Below are positions 8,566 to 17,152 of a DNA stretch of 36,056 nucleotides, in pieces. The notes beneath the pieces are model-generated. The model was not told the DNA's origin. It saw only the letters and a program-made list of their open reading frames with translations, and ran no database searches. Made by a program: the position numbers and the translations under genes. The stretch comes from a virus: positions 1 through 36,056 of IMG/VR virus record IMGVR_UViG_3300021579_000394. One strand, 5' to 3'. Position 1 is the first letter of the stretch. Every line of letters begins with the position of its first letter.

Positions 8566-9570
8566 TCAGCTTGCGACGACTTTGACCAACAAGCTCGGAC
8601 GGTGGCACATGGGCAGCGGATTGCTTTGCGTGTGCAAGTCTGTACCGCGACCAAAGTCACGGGGTTCCTGCTTGGCATACAAGGGCTGGCCCAGGGTGTT
8701 GACCGTCTCGTTGAAGTCTGCAGGTGCAAAGTACGTGGCAAACGTATCGAGCGTGCCCTCAGGGAACGCTTGACCTTCACCGGGTTCAATGAAGCGGCGC
8801 AGATTGCCAGCCATATCCGTGGCTTGGCCCAAGTACTCTTCAAAGGTCACACCAGCAAAGGTGAAGCCTGAGCGTTGGTCTGTGCGCAACATCGCGCTTT
8901 CTTGCGTGAGCTGGTAAGCACGGATGACGTTGGGATGGCTGGTCAGCGCATCGAAGAAGTCCGAAGACACCAGCACACGAACATTGGTCATGTACTCGCC
9001 TTTAAGGTTGAGCTCAAAGTAGCGCTTCAAGTCCAAGCACTTCTTCTTAACGTCCGTGTCCTTCTTGTTGAGCTCGAAATTGAACACGGCAGGCGTGATC
9101 TGAAACTCTTCAAACAAGTCATACAGCACGGAGCCATCTGCATCCAAGATCACACCTTTGAGAGCACCCATACGCAAGTGCTCCAAAGTGATCGCATGCT
9201 TGTTGCGCATGGACTGCAAGTGATCAGTCATCACGTTGGCCACGGTCTCGGTGTCTGTCTCAGAGCCAAAAGCGCGAAGACCTTGAATCTCCTCGGGCAA
9301 CACCACATCGTCGTGTGGGATGTGAGGAATCATGAACGAGCGCAACTTGCGACGGCTGCGCTGTCCGACAGTGCCGGGGGCTCCCACAGGCAATGTGGGC
9401 AAGAGGTTCAACACACCATCACGCTCTTCAATGGCAATCTGGCGAAAACGCACAGGCTTGGCAGGCATGAGGTTGATCTGTTCAATCTTGCCAAACTGGT
9501 TAGGCAAGATGTTGATCGCGGCGGTCAATGCGGTCATCGAGAACGCGGGGGACTGGAAAGGATTGTTCAT
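8566..9570 (-). CDS. Major capsid protein, lambda gpE family
   Basis: A 334-residue protein close to the 341 residues of lambda gpE. The opening NPFQSPAFSMTALTAAIN and segments MPAKPVRFRQIAIEERDG and RSFMIPHIPHDDVVLPEEIQ are typical of the phage capsid E family (HK97 fold). A central block reads RMGALKGVILDADGSVLYDL, and the later part QRSGFTFAGVTFEEYLG also fits. It builds the icosahedral shell. It follows the decoration protein by three bases in the usual lambda order D-E-FII. Confidence 0.93.
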   Translation of the reverse strand: MNNPFQSPAFSMTALTAAINILPNQFGKIEQINLMPAKPVRFRQIAIEERDGVLNLLPTLPVGAPGTVGQRSRRKLRSFMIPHIPHDDVVLPEEIQGLRAFGSETDTETVANVMTDHLQSMRNKHAITLEHLRMGALKGVILDADGSVLYDLFEEFQITPAVFNFELNKKDTDVKKKCLDLKRYFELNLKGEYMTNVRVLVSSDFFDALTSHPNVIRAYQLTQESAMLRTDQRSGFTFAGVTFEEYLGQATDMAGNLRRFIEPGEGQAFPEGTLDTFATYFAPADFNETVNTLGQPLYAKQEPRDFGRGTDLHTQSNPLPMCHRPSLLVKVVAS

Positions 9571-9573
9571 TGC

Positions 9574-9951
9574 TTAGACTCCATGACGAACGAGAATGCC
9601 GACGGCTTCGAGCTGCGCAGTGGCAGTCGCTTTTTCTTCGGCGGTGATGGCTGCGGGCCACACAAGAGCGTGGTGCGCGACGATGGACTGACGGGTTACC
9701 GCGATACCGCTGGATTTGTCACCCGTTGTGGCCTCTACGGACTGCAACAAAACTGCTGTGGCGATTTGGGTGCCATCGGTTGCAGCGGGATCGAGCGCTT
9801 TGACTTTGCCATTGGCATCCACACGGCCAAGGACCGTACCGATGGGCAAGTTTTGACCTGCAGCGACTGTGACTTGGTCGCGGGAATAGAGGGACTCTTC
9901 CTCATACTTGAGCAAATCGCCCAAGGTCAACTCATTGACGAGAACTGACAT
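9574..9951 (-). CDS. Head decoration protein (gpD-like)
   Basis: A 125-residue protein between protease/scaffold and major capsid, where lambda encodes gpD (110 residues). It has the family layout: a start near LLKYEEESLYSRDQVTVAAG, PIGTVLGRV, a middle with TAVLLQSVEATTG, and an end LEAVGILVRHGV, all typical of head decoration proteins. Such trimers cap the three-fold sites of the expanded capsid and stabilise it against DNA pressure. Confidence 0.9.
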   Translation of the reverse strand: MSVLVNELTLGDLLKYEEESLYSRDQVTVAAGQNLPIGTVLGRVDANGKVKALDPAATDGTQIATAVLLQSVEATTGDKSSGIAVTRQSIVAHHALVWPAAITAEEKATATAQLEAVGILVRHGV

Positions 9952-9960
9952 TTAAAACTC

Positions 9961-10479
9961 CTAGTTGGATTTGTAAGAAGGACGATTGGCTGCGATCTTT
10001 TGAGCGCGCTGTTGTGCCGCAAGCACCACAGGACTCACTTCTGGCCTGGCCGTAGCTTGGGTACCGGCCTGCGGCAAGATGTGCGAGCTGATCTCTGGGC
10101 TCGCATCAGCTTTGGCGGCCAGCAATTCATTTCGCACTTGCTCCACACTCAAACCGCGCTCGAGTGCAGAAAGCGTCATGTCTGATTTGCCAGCCAGCAA
10201 ACACATCTCAGCTACAGCGAGCACGTTGGCACTGGCTTTACGGATGTCATGACTGGCAGCCGCTGCAGATACGGATGCAGCAGCGGGCTGAGCCACTTCA
10301 GGGGGCTCTTCATTTGATTCACCAGCGCCAGCAGGTGGCACCACCTCTTGATGCGGGCTTTGATGAGCATCTTGGGGATTCGCATCATCAGGAACCACAA
10401 CAGTGGAAGTGACAGGGACAGCTTCTGTCGAAGCGGTGGTTGCAGGCGGGCCAGATGGCTGCGTCGATGTTTGCGACAT
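9961..10479 (-). CDS. Nested capsid scaffold protein (Nu3-like), internal start
   Basis: Inside the protease gene, in the same frame, AAGGAG (10491-10486) stands six bases before an ATG at 10479, beginning MSQTSTQPSGPPATTASTEA. The product would be 172 residues: a Pro/Thr/Glu-rich linker, then a helical C-terminus. Lambda makes scaffold Nu3 from exactly this kind of in-frame internal start in gene C. The strong Shine-Dalgarno inside coding sequence is the direct evidence; production of the protein is inferred. Confidence 0.7.
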   Translation of the reverse strand: MSQTSTQPSGPPATTASTEAVPVTSTVVVPDDANPQDAHQSPHQEVVPPAGAGESNEEPPEVAQPAAASVSAAAASHDIRKASANVLAVAEMCLLAGKSDMTLSALERGLSVEQVRNELLAAKADASPEISSHILPQAGTQATARPEVSPVVLAAQQRAQKIAANRPSYKSN

Positions 10480-11421
10480 CAATTTCTCCTTAGAAAGAAC
10501 TGGATCGGGTTGTGAGACTTCCATCTCGCGCCCCGATCCAAACGATCGCGCGATGGCAGATTTGCGTTGTTGAACTTCCATAGCCAGCGCGCGCAAGGCG
10601 TCGTCTGCAGTGCCAATGGCATCTGCAAACCCTGCCTCAATGGCGTCACCCGCGTAAAAAAGTCCCGCCTGCGTATCTCTTACGGCTTGCGCATCCAACC
10701 CTCGATTGGTAGCCACCGTTGAGACAAACATTTCGTAGAGCCGATCCACCTCTGTTTGAAGTGCGGTCGATGCTTCGTTTGAGAGCGGTAGATGTGGTGA
10801 CAAGTCGTTTTTTCGGTCACCTGCGTAAATGGCCGTGTATCGATAACCATCGAGCGCATCGCGCTGGGTCTGATCCACGTGAAGCGCAATCACACCAATT
10901 GAGCCCACACCACCTGTGCGCGTCAGGTAGATGCGCTCCGCACTACAGGCAATCGCGTAGGCGGCAGAAAACGCATCGTCGTTGGCCACCGCCCAGATGG
11001 GCTTGGCGCTTCGAGCACTCACGATCTCGTCTGCCAGATCAAAAGCCCCACCCGCTTCACCACCCGGAGAATCGATATCGAGCAACACAGCATCCACGGT
11101 GGGGTCGTTGATCGCTGCATCGATTTGTGCGCTGATGGAGGCATAGCTGGTCAAACCTGATGCAGCGTCCATGGCACCGGTGCGCCGCACCAGCGTCCCA
11201 AGGATGCTGATGACTGCAATATTGGGGGTTTGCAGATCTGAGCGCATCACGCGCTCAGGTGGAGTAATTTGCGCCAGCTGGTGCGCTGAGGTTTCTGGAA
11301 CGACCATGCCCATACGTGGCCCCACCACCGAGAGGATGACCTCAAGCTTGCGGGGATGAATGAGCAAAGGCGTGCCAAAAACCCGCGAAGCCAGATACGG
11401 CATCGTCGGAAGATTTGTCAT
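9961..11421 (-). CDS. S49-family head maturation protease with C-terminal scaffold (gpC-like)
   Basis: A 486-residue protein. Residues about 65-260 form a SppA/ClpP-like S49 peptidase: strand and turn LLDIDSPGGEAGGAFDLADE (114-133), probable nucleophile Ser152 in DDAFSAAYAIACSA, TRTGGVGSIGVIALH (167-181), and probable general base Lys204 in YAGDRKND. The 52-residue Ser-Lys spacing agrees with the Ser-Lys dyad of the lambda gpC group. The last 170 residues are Pro/Ala-rich and low in complexity, then helical, like a scaffold. It would process the prohead and be degraded. An internal start at 10479 probably makes the scaffold alone. Confidence 0.9.
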   Translation of the reverse strand: MTNLPTMPYLASRVFGTPLLIHPRKLEVILSVVGPRMGMVVPETSAHQLAQITPPERVMRSDLQTPNIAVISILGTLVRRTGAMDAASGLTSYASISAQIDAAINDPTVDAVLLDIDSPGGEAGGAFDLADEIVSARSAKPIWAVANDDAFSAAYAIACSAERIYLTRTGGVGSIGVIALHVDQTQRDALDGYRYTAIYAGDRKNDLSPHLPLSNEASTALQTEVDRLYEMFVSTVATNRGLDAQAVRDTQAGLFYAGDAIEAGFADAIGTADDALRALAMEVQQRKSAIARSFGSGREMEVSQPDPVLSKEKLMSQTSTQPSGPPATTASTEAVPVTSTVVVPDDANPQDAHQSPHQEVVPPAGAGESNEEPPEVAQPAAASVSAAAASHDIRKASANVLAVAEMCLLAGKSDMTLSALERGLSVEQVRNELLAAKADASPEISSHILPQAGTQATARPEVSPVVLAAQQRAQKIAANRPSYKSN

Positions 11422-11452
11422 AGGACCTCTGAGTTAAGAGATAAAACCGTGT

Positions 11453-12970
11453 CTAGGTTTCTTGATCCACCAGCGGCGGGTCTGCCACGTCCGGTGGATG
11501 TGAGGGAGCCGCTTGGTTTGTGGCTCCATTGCGTGCGACCAAGCGCGGGTCTGTGTCGAGCACCAGACCTAACGAATCGGCGCGTGCGTTGTCTGCGGCG
11601 ATCTCCCGATCGATGGATTCCGCGTCGTAGCCGTAGGATGAAATAGCTTCTGAGCGACTCATCAAGCCAGAGCGAATAGCCAATTGCATGGCCTTGAACT
11701 CTTTCTCAGGATCTACCCATTGCCAACCCTGAGGGATCCACTTGGCTGCTTGGTACTCCCGCGCTTTGGTGCGGTAGTTCGGCAAATCAAGCTTGCCCTC
11801 GATCACGGCTTGCTGCATCCATGCGCGCCAGATTGGGCGACACAACTGATGCACGATCACACCATGCTGCAAGGTCTCACACCGTCGTCGAAACTCCAGC
11901 AAGCCTGCTCGGATGGATGAATAGTTCACTTGGGTCAAATCGCCTGTGAGCATCTCAAACGTGATGCCCATGGCAGCGGCCACCGCTCTGAACTGCTGAC
12001 GCATGAACTCGGCATAACTCGACCCCACATCGGCAGGTGCAGAGAACTTGATGTCCTCACCAGGCTCCAAGATCTGCAATGTCCCGGGTTCCATACCTGC
12101 CAATGCCACGCCGCTCTCATCGGCATCACCTTCGCCCATGAGGTTGTCCTCAGGAGCCATGCGGGTGATGAAGCCAGCAAACATCGCGGCTGTCTTCTTT
12201 CGCACCAACTCGGCATCGTCATACTGGTCTAGCTCATTGAGCTTGACCAACGCTCTAGCCAGCCATGGCTCACCGCGAATCTGTCCCGGTCGAAGTGGTC
12301 GGTACAGATGAACGATTTCATTCGCGTCAACTCGAACCAGATCCAGGCTTCCAGCCCCAGATACGCCAGACATAGGCGCCAGCATCCCGTCATTGGGATG
12401 AGTGCGGTACAGGTGGTACGCCACACGCCTGCCTAAAAGATCAAACTCAATCCCCGCTCGAACCACATTGCCGTTTGGCAAGTCCTGATTCAAGCTGATG
12501 GGCAAGTGCTCTGCTTCAAGCACTTGGAGCTGAAACGCCACAGACAAGTTGTCTTCTGCCCTTCGGTAGCGCATGCGTACAAACGATTCGCCACCTTCGA
12601 GCATGGCCCGGGTGGCTAAGCCCTGAATGCCATAGAAGTCTGTGAGCCCCGCCGCATCGGCGTCCTCACACCAACTCCACCACAAGGCATGGACCGCCTC
12701 CCGTTGGGGTTGGTCTTGGATCATGCTTTGCGGCTTGATGCCTGTGCCAATGGCATTCGCCACAAAGGCATCAATGCCTGCAGCGGCCCATGCGTTGCGA
12801 CGCACTAGATCACGGCTCTTAGTTCGCAGCTGATCTTGGGTCAGCGCCAGCGCTGAAACGGCACCCGGATTGCCCGGATTCCATTTCAGCGCGCGCCGCC
12901 CCATCCCCGCTCCGTCATAAACCGGCGTGTTGCCAAACATCCGGCGTTTGATTGTGTTGATCCACCCCAT
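11453..12970 (-). CDS. Portal protein, lambda gpB family
   Basis: A 505-residue protein from the ATG at 12970, which overlaps the gpW stop as TGATG; a GTG one codon earlier is possible. Segments DQLRTKSRDLVRRNAWAAAG (residues about 45-65), then VANAIGTGIKP and RAMLEGGESFVRMRYR, are hallmarks of the lambda portal family, as is QVNYSSIRAGLLEFRRRCE in the C-terminal half. Twelve copies form the ring through which terminase pumps DNA. Its gene order, gpW then portal then protease, is the lambda order. Confidence 0.93.
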   Translation of the reverse strand: MGWINTIKRRMFGNTPVYDGAGMGRRALKWNPGNPGAVSALALTQDQLRTKSRDLVRRNAWAAAGIDAFVANAIGTGIKPQSMIQDQPQREAVHALWWSWCEDADAAGLTDFYGIQGLATRAMLEGGESFVRMRYRRAEDNLSVAFQLQVLEAEHLPISLNQDLPNGNVVRAGIEFDLLGRRVAYHLYRTHPNDGMLAPMSGVSGAGSLDLVRVDANEIVHLYRPLRPGQIRGEPWLARALVKLNELDQYDDAELVRKKTAAMFAGFITRMAPEDNLMGEGDADESGVALAGMEPGTLQILEPGEDIKFSAPADVGSSYAEFMRQQFRAVAAAMGITFEMLTGDLTQVNYSSIRAGLLEFRRRCETLQHGVIVHQLCRPIWRAWMQQAVIEGKLDLPNYRTKAREYQAAKWIPQGWQWVDPEKEFKAMQLAIRSGLMSRSEAISSYGYDAESIDREIAADNARADSLGLVLDTDPRLVARNGATNQAAPSHPPDVADPPLVDQET

Positions 12971-13179
12971 CACAACCCCTTGGACGTTGAGATGCGAATT
13001 TGGCGAGACTTGCGTCTACCTGCCGCACGGGCGATCTGAGACTCCACTTCAGCAATAGCAGCTTTGAGATCCACCACGCTTCGGTACTCGACACTCTTGC
13101 CGTCATACGTCACGCGGTGCTCACCACTGGCCAAGGCCTCTCGCAAAGCCTGAAGGTGTTGTTCGGTATAGCTCGTCAT
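12970..13179 (-). CDS. gpW-like head-tail connector
   Basis: A 69-residue protein that fits the size of lambda gpW (68 residues). The start is taken at ATG 13179, overlapping the terminase stop as TGATG; a GTG immediately before it also exists. The family pattern is clear: LQALREALASGEHRVTYDGK, then VEYRSVVDLKAAIAEVESQI, then a basic tail with RRKSRQIRI. The protein binds the portal after packaging so that the joining protein and tail can attach. Both ends overlap neighbouring genes. Confidence 0.92.
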   Translation of the reverse strand: MTSYTEQHLQALREALASGEHRVTYDGKSVEYRSVVDLKAAIAEVESQIARAAGRRKSRQIRISTSKGL

Positions 13180-15323
13180 CACTTCATCCAGTTACTGCGA
13201 ATGACCCTCCTGCCACGCTGGGGGACTTTGTTCATAAAAAAGCCACCCGATGGGGTGGCTGGAAGGGCTTGGACGCTTGGAGGGTTTGGCAAGACAGTCG
13301 GACTGCGCCACGACACATCCTCTGGCGGGTCATCCGCCTCGTCATGCATTTCGACCTTGGGCTCTGCTTCCACAAAGTCCACATCTAAGTCATCGTTGGG
13401 CGGACGCACGCCTTGAACACCTTGCAAGAACTCCGGGGTTTCAAAGCCTGGTCGTACAGGGAACAACCCGTCCATGCGCAACTCAGGAGGCTCTGCACTG
13501 AGCGGGATGCCCAGTTGGCGTTCCAGCTCTAGCCAGTGGCGCTCCTCAAAACGATCTAAGCCTGCAAGGCTTGCTGCTGCACGCGCGTACACGTAACAGT
13601 CCAAGGCCTCGTTGCGCTCACGCACCTTTTGCCATTCCCGAAACGAGAAGCCGTTTCGGTCACGCCGTGTGACGAGTTGCTCGGAGCACAGCTGCTGGAC
13701 ATACTCCGCATCGACCTGCGGCAAATGGACATAGCCGTTGGGAAAGATGATCTCGCCGTCTTCGGTGATGTCGATCGTTTTGCGCAGGTTGTTGAAAAAC
13801 TCTAACTTGGCAATACCGCCCACCACCGCATAGACCCGCAGGCCTCGTCGCAGTCGTTTGCCGTTGGTGGTCATGTCCACGGCTGTGGGCAAACCGACCA
13901 ACGCAGCACCGCGCGCGACGCCTTTCATCGGCAAGAGCCGTGGGTCGTGCTGTCGGCGCACAAAGGCATAAGCCTCTTGCGTGGCATAGCCCGTGTCCAG
14001 TCCCATGCGCACCAAGCGCATCGGCACACCACTGATATGGGTCCAGCTCTCTTGCAGCATGAGCCCCAAGCGCAGCCACACATCGTCTCGTGATGTATCG
14101 CCCTCCAACACCCGGTGCTCAACCAGCCACGAACGCTTCTCGCGTCCAAATGCCCAGATCGAGACTTCGATACGATCTTTTTGAATGTCCACACCAGCGG
14201 CAAGCAGCAAACCACCATGCGGCACAGTGCCTATGCGATAAGACTCACGACGTTCAAGCAAACGCTCCCACTCAGGGGTTTCGCCTTGCTCGACCCAAGT
14301 CTCACCCAGCTCGGTGTTTTTAAAAGCTTTGAGTGCCGTGGCTGAGCCTTGCGCCAGCTCCCACGCTTGAGCAATCTCCACCCAACTGCGCCAGCCCACT
14401 GGGCTGTACAGACTAGACAGATGAAAACCCGCCGTGCGCCCATTGCCCGGTACCGTTGCCACCCAACGGCCCAGCTCGAGCATCTGGGTCTTGGCGTGCT
14501 CATAGATGGGCTCCTCACATCCTGTGCAGAGGTAACGCACCGACTCTGGTTGGCCCTTCTCCCAAATCAACCGTTCAAACTGCAAGCGTTGCTCATGCCC
14601 ACAGTGGGGGCACGGCACCATGAAGTGACGCTGGTCGGATTGCTCAAACTCCCGCTCGATGCGCGAAGCACCTGAGATGGTCGGGGTCGACACAATCAAA
14701 ATCTTGCGTCGGGCAAACGTACGGGTACGAGCTTCCGCCAGCGAGATGGCGTCACCCTCACCTTCCACGTCCCCCGGATAGCCATCCACCTCGTCCAAGA
14801 AGAGGTAACGCACAGGCATGGAGCGCAGGCCTACCGCGCTGTTGGCACCCGTGAGAACCAACACACCACCCCGAAACTCTTTGGTGAGGATCGTGTTGCC
14901 CGAATCACGAGCACGTGCAGGCGAGATCAACGTCGAGAGCGTCTCACTCTCTTCAATGAGCGGGTCAATACGCTGCTTAGAGTTTCGCTTGGCCATCTCC
15001 ACTGTGGGGGTCACGGCCATCATGGGCCCAGGTGCCATGTGAATCACATAGCCAATCCAGTTGTTACCGCACTCGGTACCGCCCACTTGGGCGCCTTTCA
15101 TGAACACCACGCGCTCAACTGGCGAGCTGGGTGAAAGGCAATCCATGATCTCCTTGAGATACGGCGTGCGACTTGTGCGCCAGCGACCAGGCTCAGAGGC
15201 AGATTTACCCGATAAGAAGCGGTACTGATCCGCCCATTCAGAAACGCTTAAGAGTGGATCAGGGGTGAGCCCCTCGCGCCACGCCTCAGCGATCGCGTCA
15301 ATTCCGTCGTAATGGTCAAACAC
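13179..15323 (-). CDS. Terminase large subunit (gpA family)
   Basis: The frame extends to a TTG at 15338, but GAGGAG (15336-15331) lies seven bases before a GTG at 15323, so I take GTG 15323, giving 714 residues. Residues 77-84 (GAQVGGTE) form the Walker A-like motor motif, 174-180 (LFLDEVD) the Walker B/catalytic Glu, and Cys238/241/266/269 a zinc ribbon (CPHCG ... CTGCE). AAGVDIQKDRIEVS begins the nuclease domain. It is the ATPase/nuclease that packages DNA and cuts it, probably at cos because this family is lambda gpA-like. An intrinsic-terminator-like hairpin sits in its last 80 bases. Confidence 0.93.
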   Translation of the reverse strand: MFDHYDGIDAIAEAWREGLTPDPLLSVSEWADQYRFLSGKSASEPGRWRTSRTPYLKEIMDCLSPSSPVERVVFMKGAQVGGTECGNNWIGYVIHMAPGPMMAVTPTVEMAKRNSKQRIDPLIEESETLSTLISPARARDSGNTILTKEFRGGVLVLTGANSAVGLRSMPVRYLFLDEVDGYPGDVEGEGDAISLAEARTRTFARRKILIVSTPTISGASRIEREFEQSDQRHFMVPCPHCGHEQRLQFERLIWEKGQPESVRYLCTGCEEPIYEHAKTQMLELGRWVATVPGNGRTAGFHLSSLYSPVGWRSWVEIAQAWELAQGSATALKAFKNTELGETWVEQGETPEWERLLERRESYRIGTVPHGGLLLAAGVDIQKDRIEVSIWAFGREKRSWLVEHRVLEGDTSRDDVWLRLGLMLQESWTHISGVPMRLVRMGLDTGYATQEAYAFVRRQHDPRLLPMKGVARGAALVGLPTAVDMTTNGKRLRRGLRVYAVVGGIAKLEFFNNLRKTIDITEDGEIIFPNGYVHLPQVDAEYVQQLCSEQLVTRRDRNGFSFREWQKVRERNEALDCYVYARAAASLAGLDRFEERHWLELERQLGIPLSAEPPELRMDGLFPVRPGFETPEFLQGVQGVRPPNDDLDVDFVEAEPKVEMHDEADDPPEDVSWRSPTVLPNPPSVQALPATPSGGFFMNKVPQRGRRVIRSNWMK
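13236..13260 (-). terminator. Intrinsic-terminator-like hairpin inside the terminase 3' end
   Basis: On the minus strand AGCCACCC (13260-13253), loop CATC, GGGTGGCT (13248-13241), with the final T and five more giving six T in a row, then ATG. The eight-base-pair GC-rich stem and U-tract make a canonical terminator shape, within coding sequence (PATPSGGFFMNK). It would reduce transcription of the head and tail genes unless translation or antitermination prevents folding. Confidence 0.6.
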
Positions 15324-15334
15324 ATTGGTGCTCC

Positions 15335-15886
15335 TCAATCGATTCGCACCGCCATCTCTCCCAGATCCTGCAAATGCTCACGCACCGCCTTTTCCAAGAT
15401 CTGGTGCATTTGGTGAGCATCGACGTTCAAGTCAGACGCTAGCTGTGCAGAGACACGAGCGGGCCAGTTAAGCCACGCATCGCGCTGTGTGCGCGCTAAT
15501 TTGTAGACATGGGCCACCGCCTGCGCTCGGTCCACCAAGTCGCCTTTAAGGCGCGCTAAGCGCACCTTGTTGGTTTGCGCTTTAAGCACCTCATTGGCTG
15601 TTCTCGCTTGGAGCAAGGTGGTGCCGCCCACTGAGGGGGCCTGTGCCCCTGACGAGTCACCTAGCGTTTCTCGAACGCTGGCAATCGCCTCATTGGGCAC
15701 GGGACGGTGTTCACCACGTTGCTGCGAGGCATCGGTGTTCAGACGCCACTGCTCGTTGGCCTTGTCTACATCAATGGATCCATCGGGATTAGCAGTGATG
15801 CGCCCGGTATGGATGGCTTTGCGCACAGCGCCATCAGAAATTCCACGGTAGCGCGCATAAGCGCGCATGGACATGTTTTGGCTCAT
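15335..15886 (-). CDS. Terminase small subunit-like protein
   Basis: A 183-residue protein immediately upstream of the large terminase, its stop overlapping the ribosome binding site of that gene. The N-terminus (MRAYARYRGISDGAVRKAIHTGRI) is a helix-turn-helix that would recognise the packaging site. The middle (LLQARTANEVLKAQTNKVRL) and the C-terminal helices (RTQRDAWLNWPARVSAQLAS) resemble Nu1-like small terminases of proteobacterial phages. It binds DNA near cos and recruits the large subunit. An AGGA lies upstream of the ATG. As the first gene of the late operon it should follow a late promoter in 15887-16047. Confidence 0.85.
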   Translation of the reverse strand: MSQNMSMRAYARYRGISDGAVRKAIHTGRITANPDGSIDVDKANEQWRLNTDASQQRGEHRPVPNEAIASVRETLGDSSGAQAPSVGGTTLLQARTANEVLKAQTNKVRLARLKGDLVDRAQAVAHVYKLARTQRDAWLNWPARVSAQLASDLNVDAHQMHQILEKAVREHLQDLGEMAVRID

Positions 15887-16047
15887 GAATGAGGTCCTGT
15901 GAGTGCGTGCGCGCGAATAAGCGTACTAAAGCGCACTCATGTCCAAGTGATTCAGTCTGACTCAAAGAACAACTTGATCTTGTTCACGAATGGAGCGTTC
16001 ATACGTACATGCGCTAACGCATTTGATTAATTTTTTTGGAGCGATTG
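15887..16047. promoter_or_regulatory. Divergent intergenic region: late-operon control, possible cos
   Basis: This region separates the minus-strand late operon from the plus-strand small-gene operon, so it must hold both promoters. I found no convincing -35/-10 pair. It contains an inverted repeat ATGCG-CTAA-CGCAT (16009-16022) followed by a T-rich run, and alternating GCGC-rich sequence near 15905-15935. Lambda-type phages keep cos just upstream of the small terminase, so cos may be here, but I cannot identify cohesive-end sequence. Confidence 0.4.
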
Positions 16048-16287
16048 ATGAACCACCACACCACAGCCAACGCGATCACCGCGCCCTCTTCGCTTTTGGA
16101 GGAGATCGCTTTGAAGCACTTTTTTGTGCAGACCTTGAAGACCCAGAACTCTGACCGCTTGGACTTCCACGACGTTTCGGTTTGGGCGATTGAGTCGGCT
16201 CTGAAGGCTGCATTTGAGGCAGGGGTTCAGGCTGGATCTCAGGCTGAGGTTGAGGTGGCTTTGAAGAAGAAAACAAAGAAGGCTTAA
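16048..16287 (+). CDS. Small conserved phage protein (DUF6900-like)
   Basis: A 79-residue protein from ATG 16048, with GGAG six bases upstream; an in-frame TTG at 16036 would place the ribosome binding site inside the gene and is rejected. The core LLEEIALKHFFVQTLKTQNS DRLDFHDVSVW, followed by an Ala-rich helix AIESALKAAFEAGVQAG and a Lys-rich tail, reminds me of DUF6900 proteins of phages and mobile elements. No enzymatic function is known to me. It opens a plus-strand set of four small genes. Confidence 0.65.
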   Translation: MNHHTTANAITAPSSLLEEIALKHFFVQTLKTQNSDRLDFHDVSVWAIESALKAAFEAGVQAGSQAEVEVALKKKTKKA

Positions 16288-16423
16288 GGACAACAAGGAG
16301 TTGCAGCAAGAGATTCACCACTCGCTTGACTCGATCGGAAATAGAAGCGTTCATCACGCACCTCACAAAGAAATATTTGGAAAAGACATGCAAACCATCA
16401 ACAACCCTAAGGAGCTTGAAACG

Positions 16424-16627
16424 ATGACTTACACAACAAACGGCCTCACCCTCGATGAGGTGGGCTTTATCCAGATCGCTGGCATCAAAGCCTTATCGGC
16501 GGCAGCCAAGGGTGAGCTGGACTTAAACCGCTTAGCTCGGGAAGAGCTGGCCTCACGCGGTTTGGACAAAGAAGGCCACTGGGTTGGCTTTGATCGCGCC
16601 AGCCAGATTCACAACATCAAGAAGTAA
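16424..16627 (+). CDS. Small conserved phage protein, unknown function
   Basis: A 67-residue protein. The ATG at 16424 follows AAGGAG by nine bases; an earlier in-frame ATG at 16388 lacks a good site. The sequence is GLTLDEVGFIQIAGIKALSA followed by KGELDLNRLAREELASRG and DKEGHWVGFDRA. Short proteins of this type occur next to DUF3489 genes in phages and islands. No motif suggests an activity. It is probably co-transcribed with the DUF3489 gene 27 bases downstream. Confidence 0.7.
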   Translation: MTYTTNGLTLDEVGFIQIAGIKALSAAAKGELDLNRLAREELASRGLDKEGHWVGFDRASQIHNIKK

Positions 16628-16654
16628 ACCCAACCACCTCAATCGGAGAAACAC

Positions 16655-17152
16655 ATGACCACCACACTCACAGCCACCCAACAAGCCATCCTTGCCCACG
16701 CCCATCAACACACCGACGGAAAGATTGAATGGTTCCCCGAGAACATCAAAGGCGGCGCACGACAAAAGGTGCTCGACGGTTTGTTGAACCGCGCACTCAT
16801 CACCAAGAGCGCCAGCAACTGGTTCATTGCAGCCGAGGGCTACGACGCGCTTGGTGTCCCACGCAAAGGCGCTGAAAAAGCATCAGTGCCAGATTTGACT
16901 GATGCGCCAGCCATCACCAAAACACCGCGCGCTCGAGAAAAAAGCAAGCAAGCGCAAATGATTGAGTTGCTCAAGCGCCCCGACGGTGCAACCTTGAATC
17001 AATTGGTTGAAGCCACTGGCTGGCAATCACACACGGTGCGGGGTGCGATGGCTGGATCCCTTAAGAAGAAACTGGGACTCACCATCACCTCAGAAAAGAT
17101 CACAGGCCAAGAACGCACATACCGCATTTACAGCGAAGGAGTTGCAGCATGA
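16655..17152 (+). CDS. DUF3489-containing protein
   Basis: A 165-residue protein with GGAG before its ATG. The C-terminal half (SKQAQMIELLKRPDGATLNQ, then LVEATGWQSHTVRGAMAGSL and KKKLGLTITSEK) is the DUF3489 domain, a winged-helix-like fold. The N-terminal half (TATQQAILAHAHQHTDGKIE, then GGARQKVLDGLLNRALI) also looks like a helical DNA-binding module. The family is common in phages and mobile elements, often near DUF2924 and serine recombinases; here those lie 17 kb away. A regulatory role is an inference. Its stop overlaps the next start (ATGA). Confidence 0.85.
   Translation: MTTTLTATQQAILAHAHQHTDGKIEWFPENIKGGARQKVLDGLLNRALITKSASNWFIAAEGYDALGVPRKGAEKASVPDLTDAPAITKTPRAREKSKQAQMIELLKRPDGATLNQLVEATGWQSHTVRGAMAGSLKKKLGLTITSEKITGQERTYRIYSEGVAA

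Noticed and set aside
8875-9948. Long plus-strand open frame (357 codons) opposite the capsid and decoration genes
   Set aside because: It is antisense to two clearly recognised genes, lacks a ribosome binding site and has no protein-like pattern; it is a shadow of their codon use.
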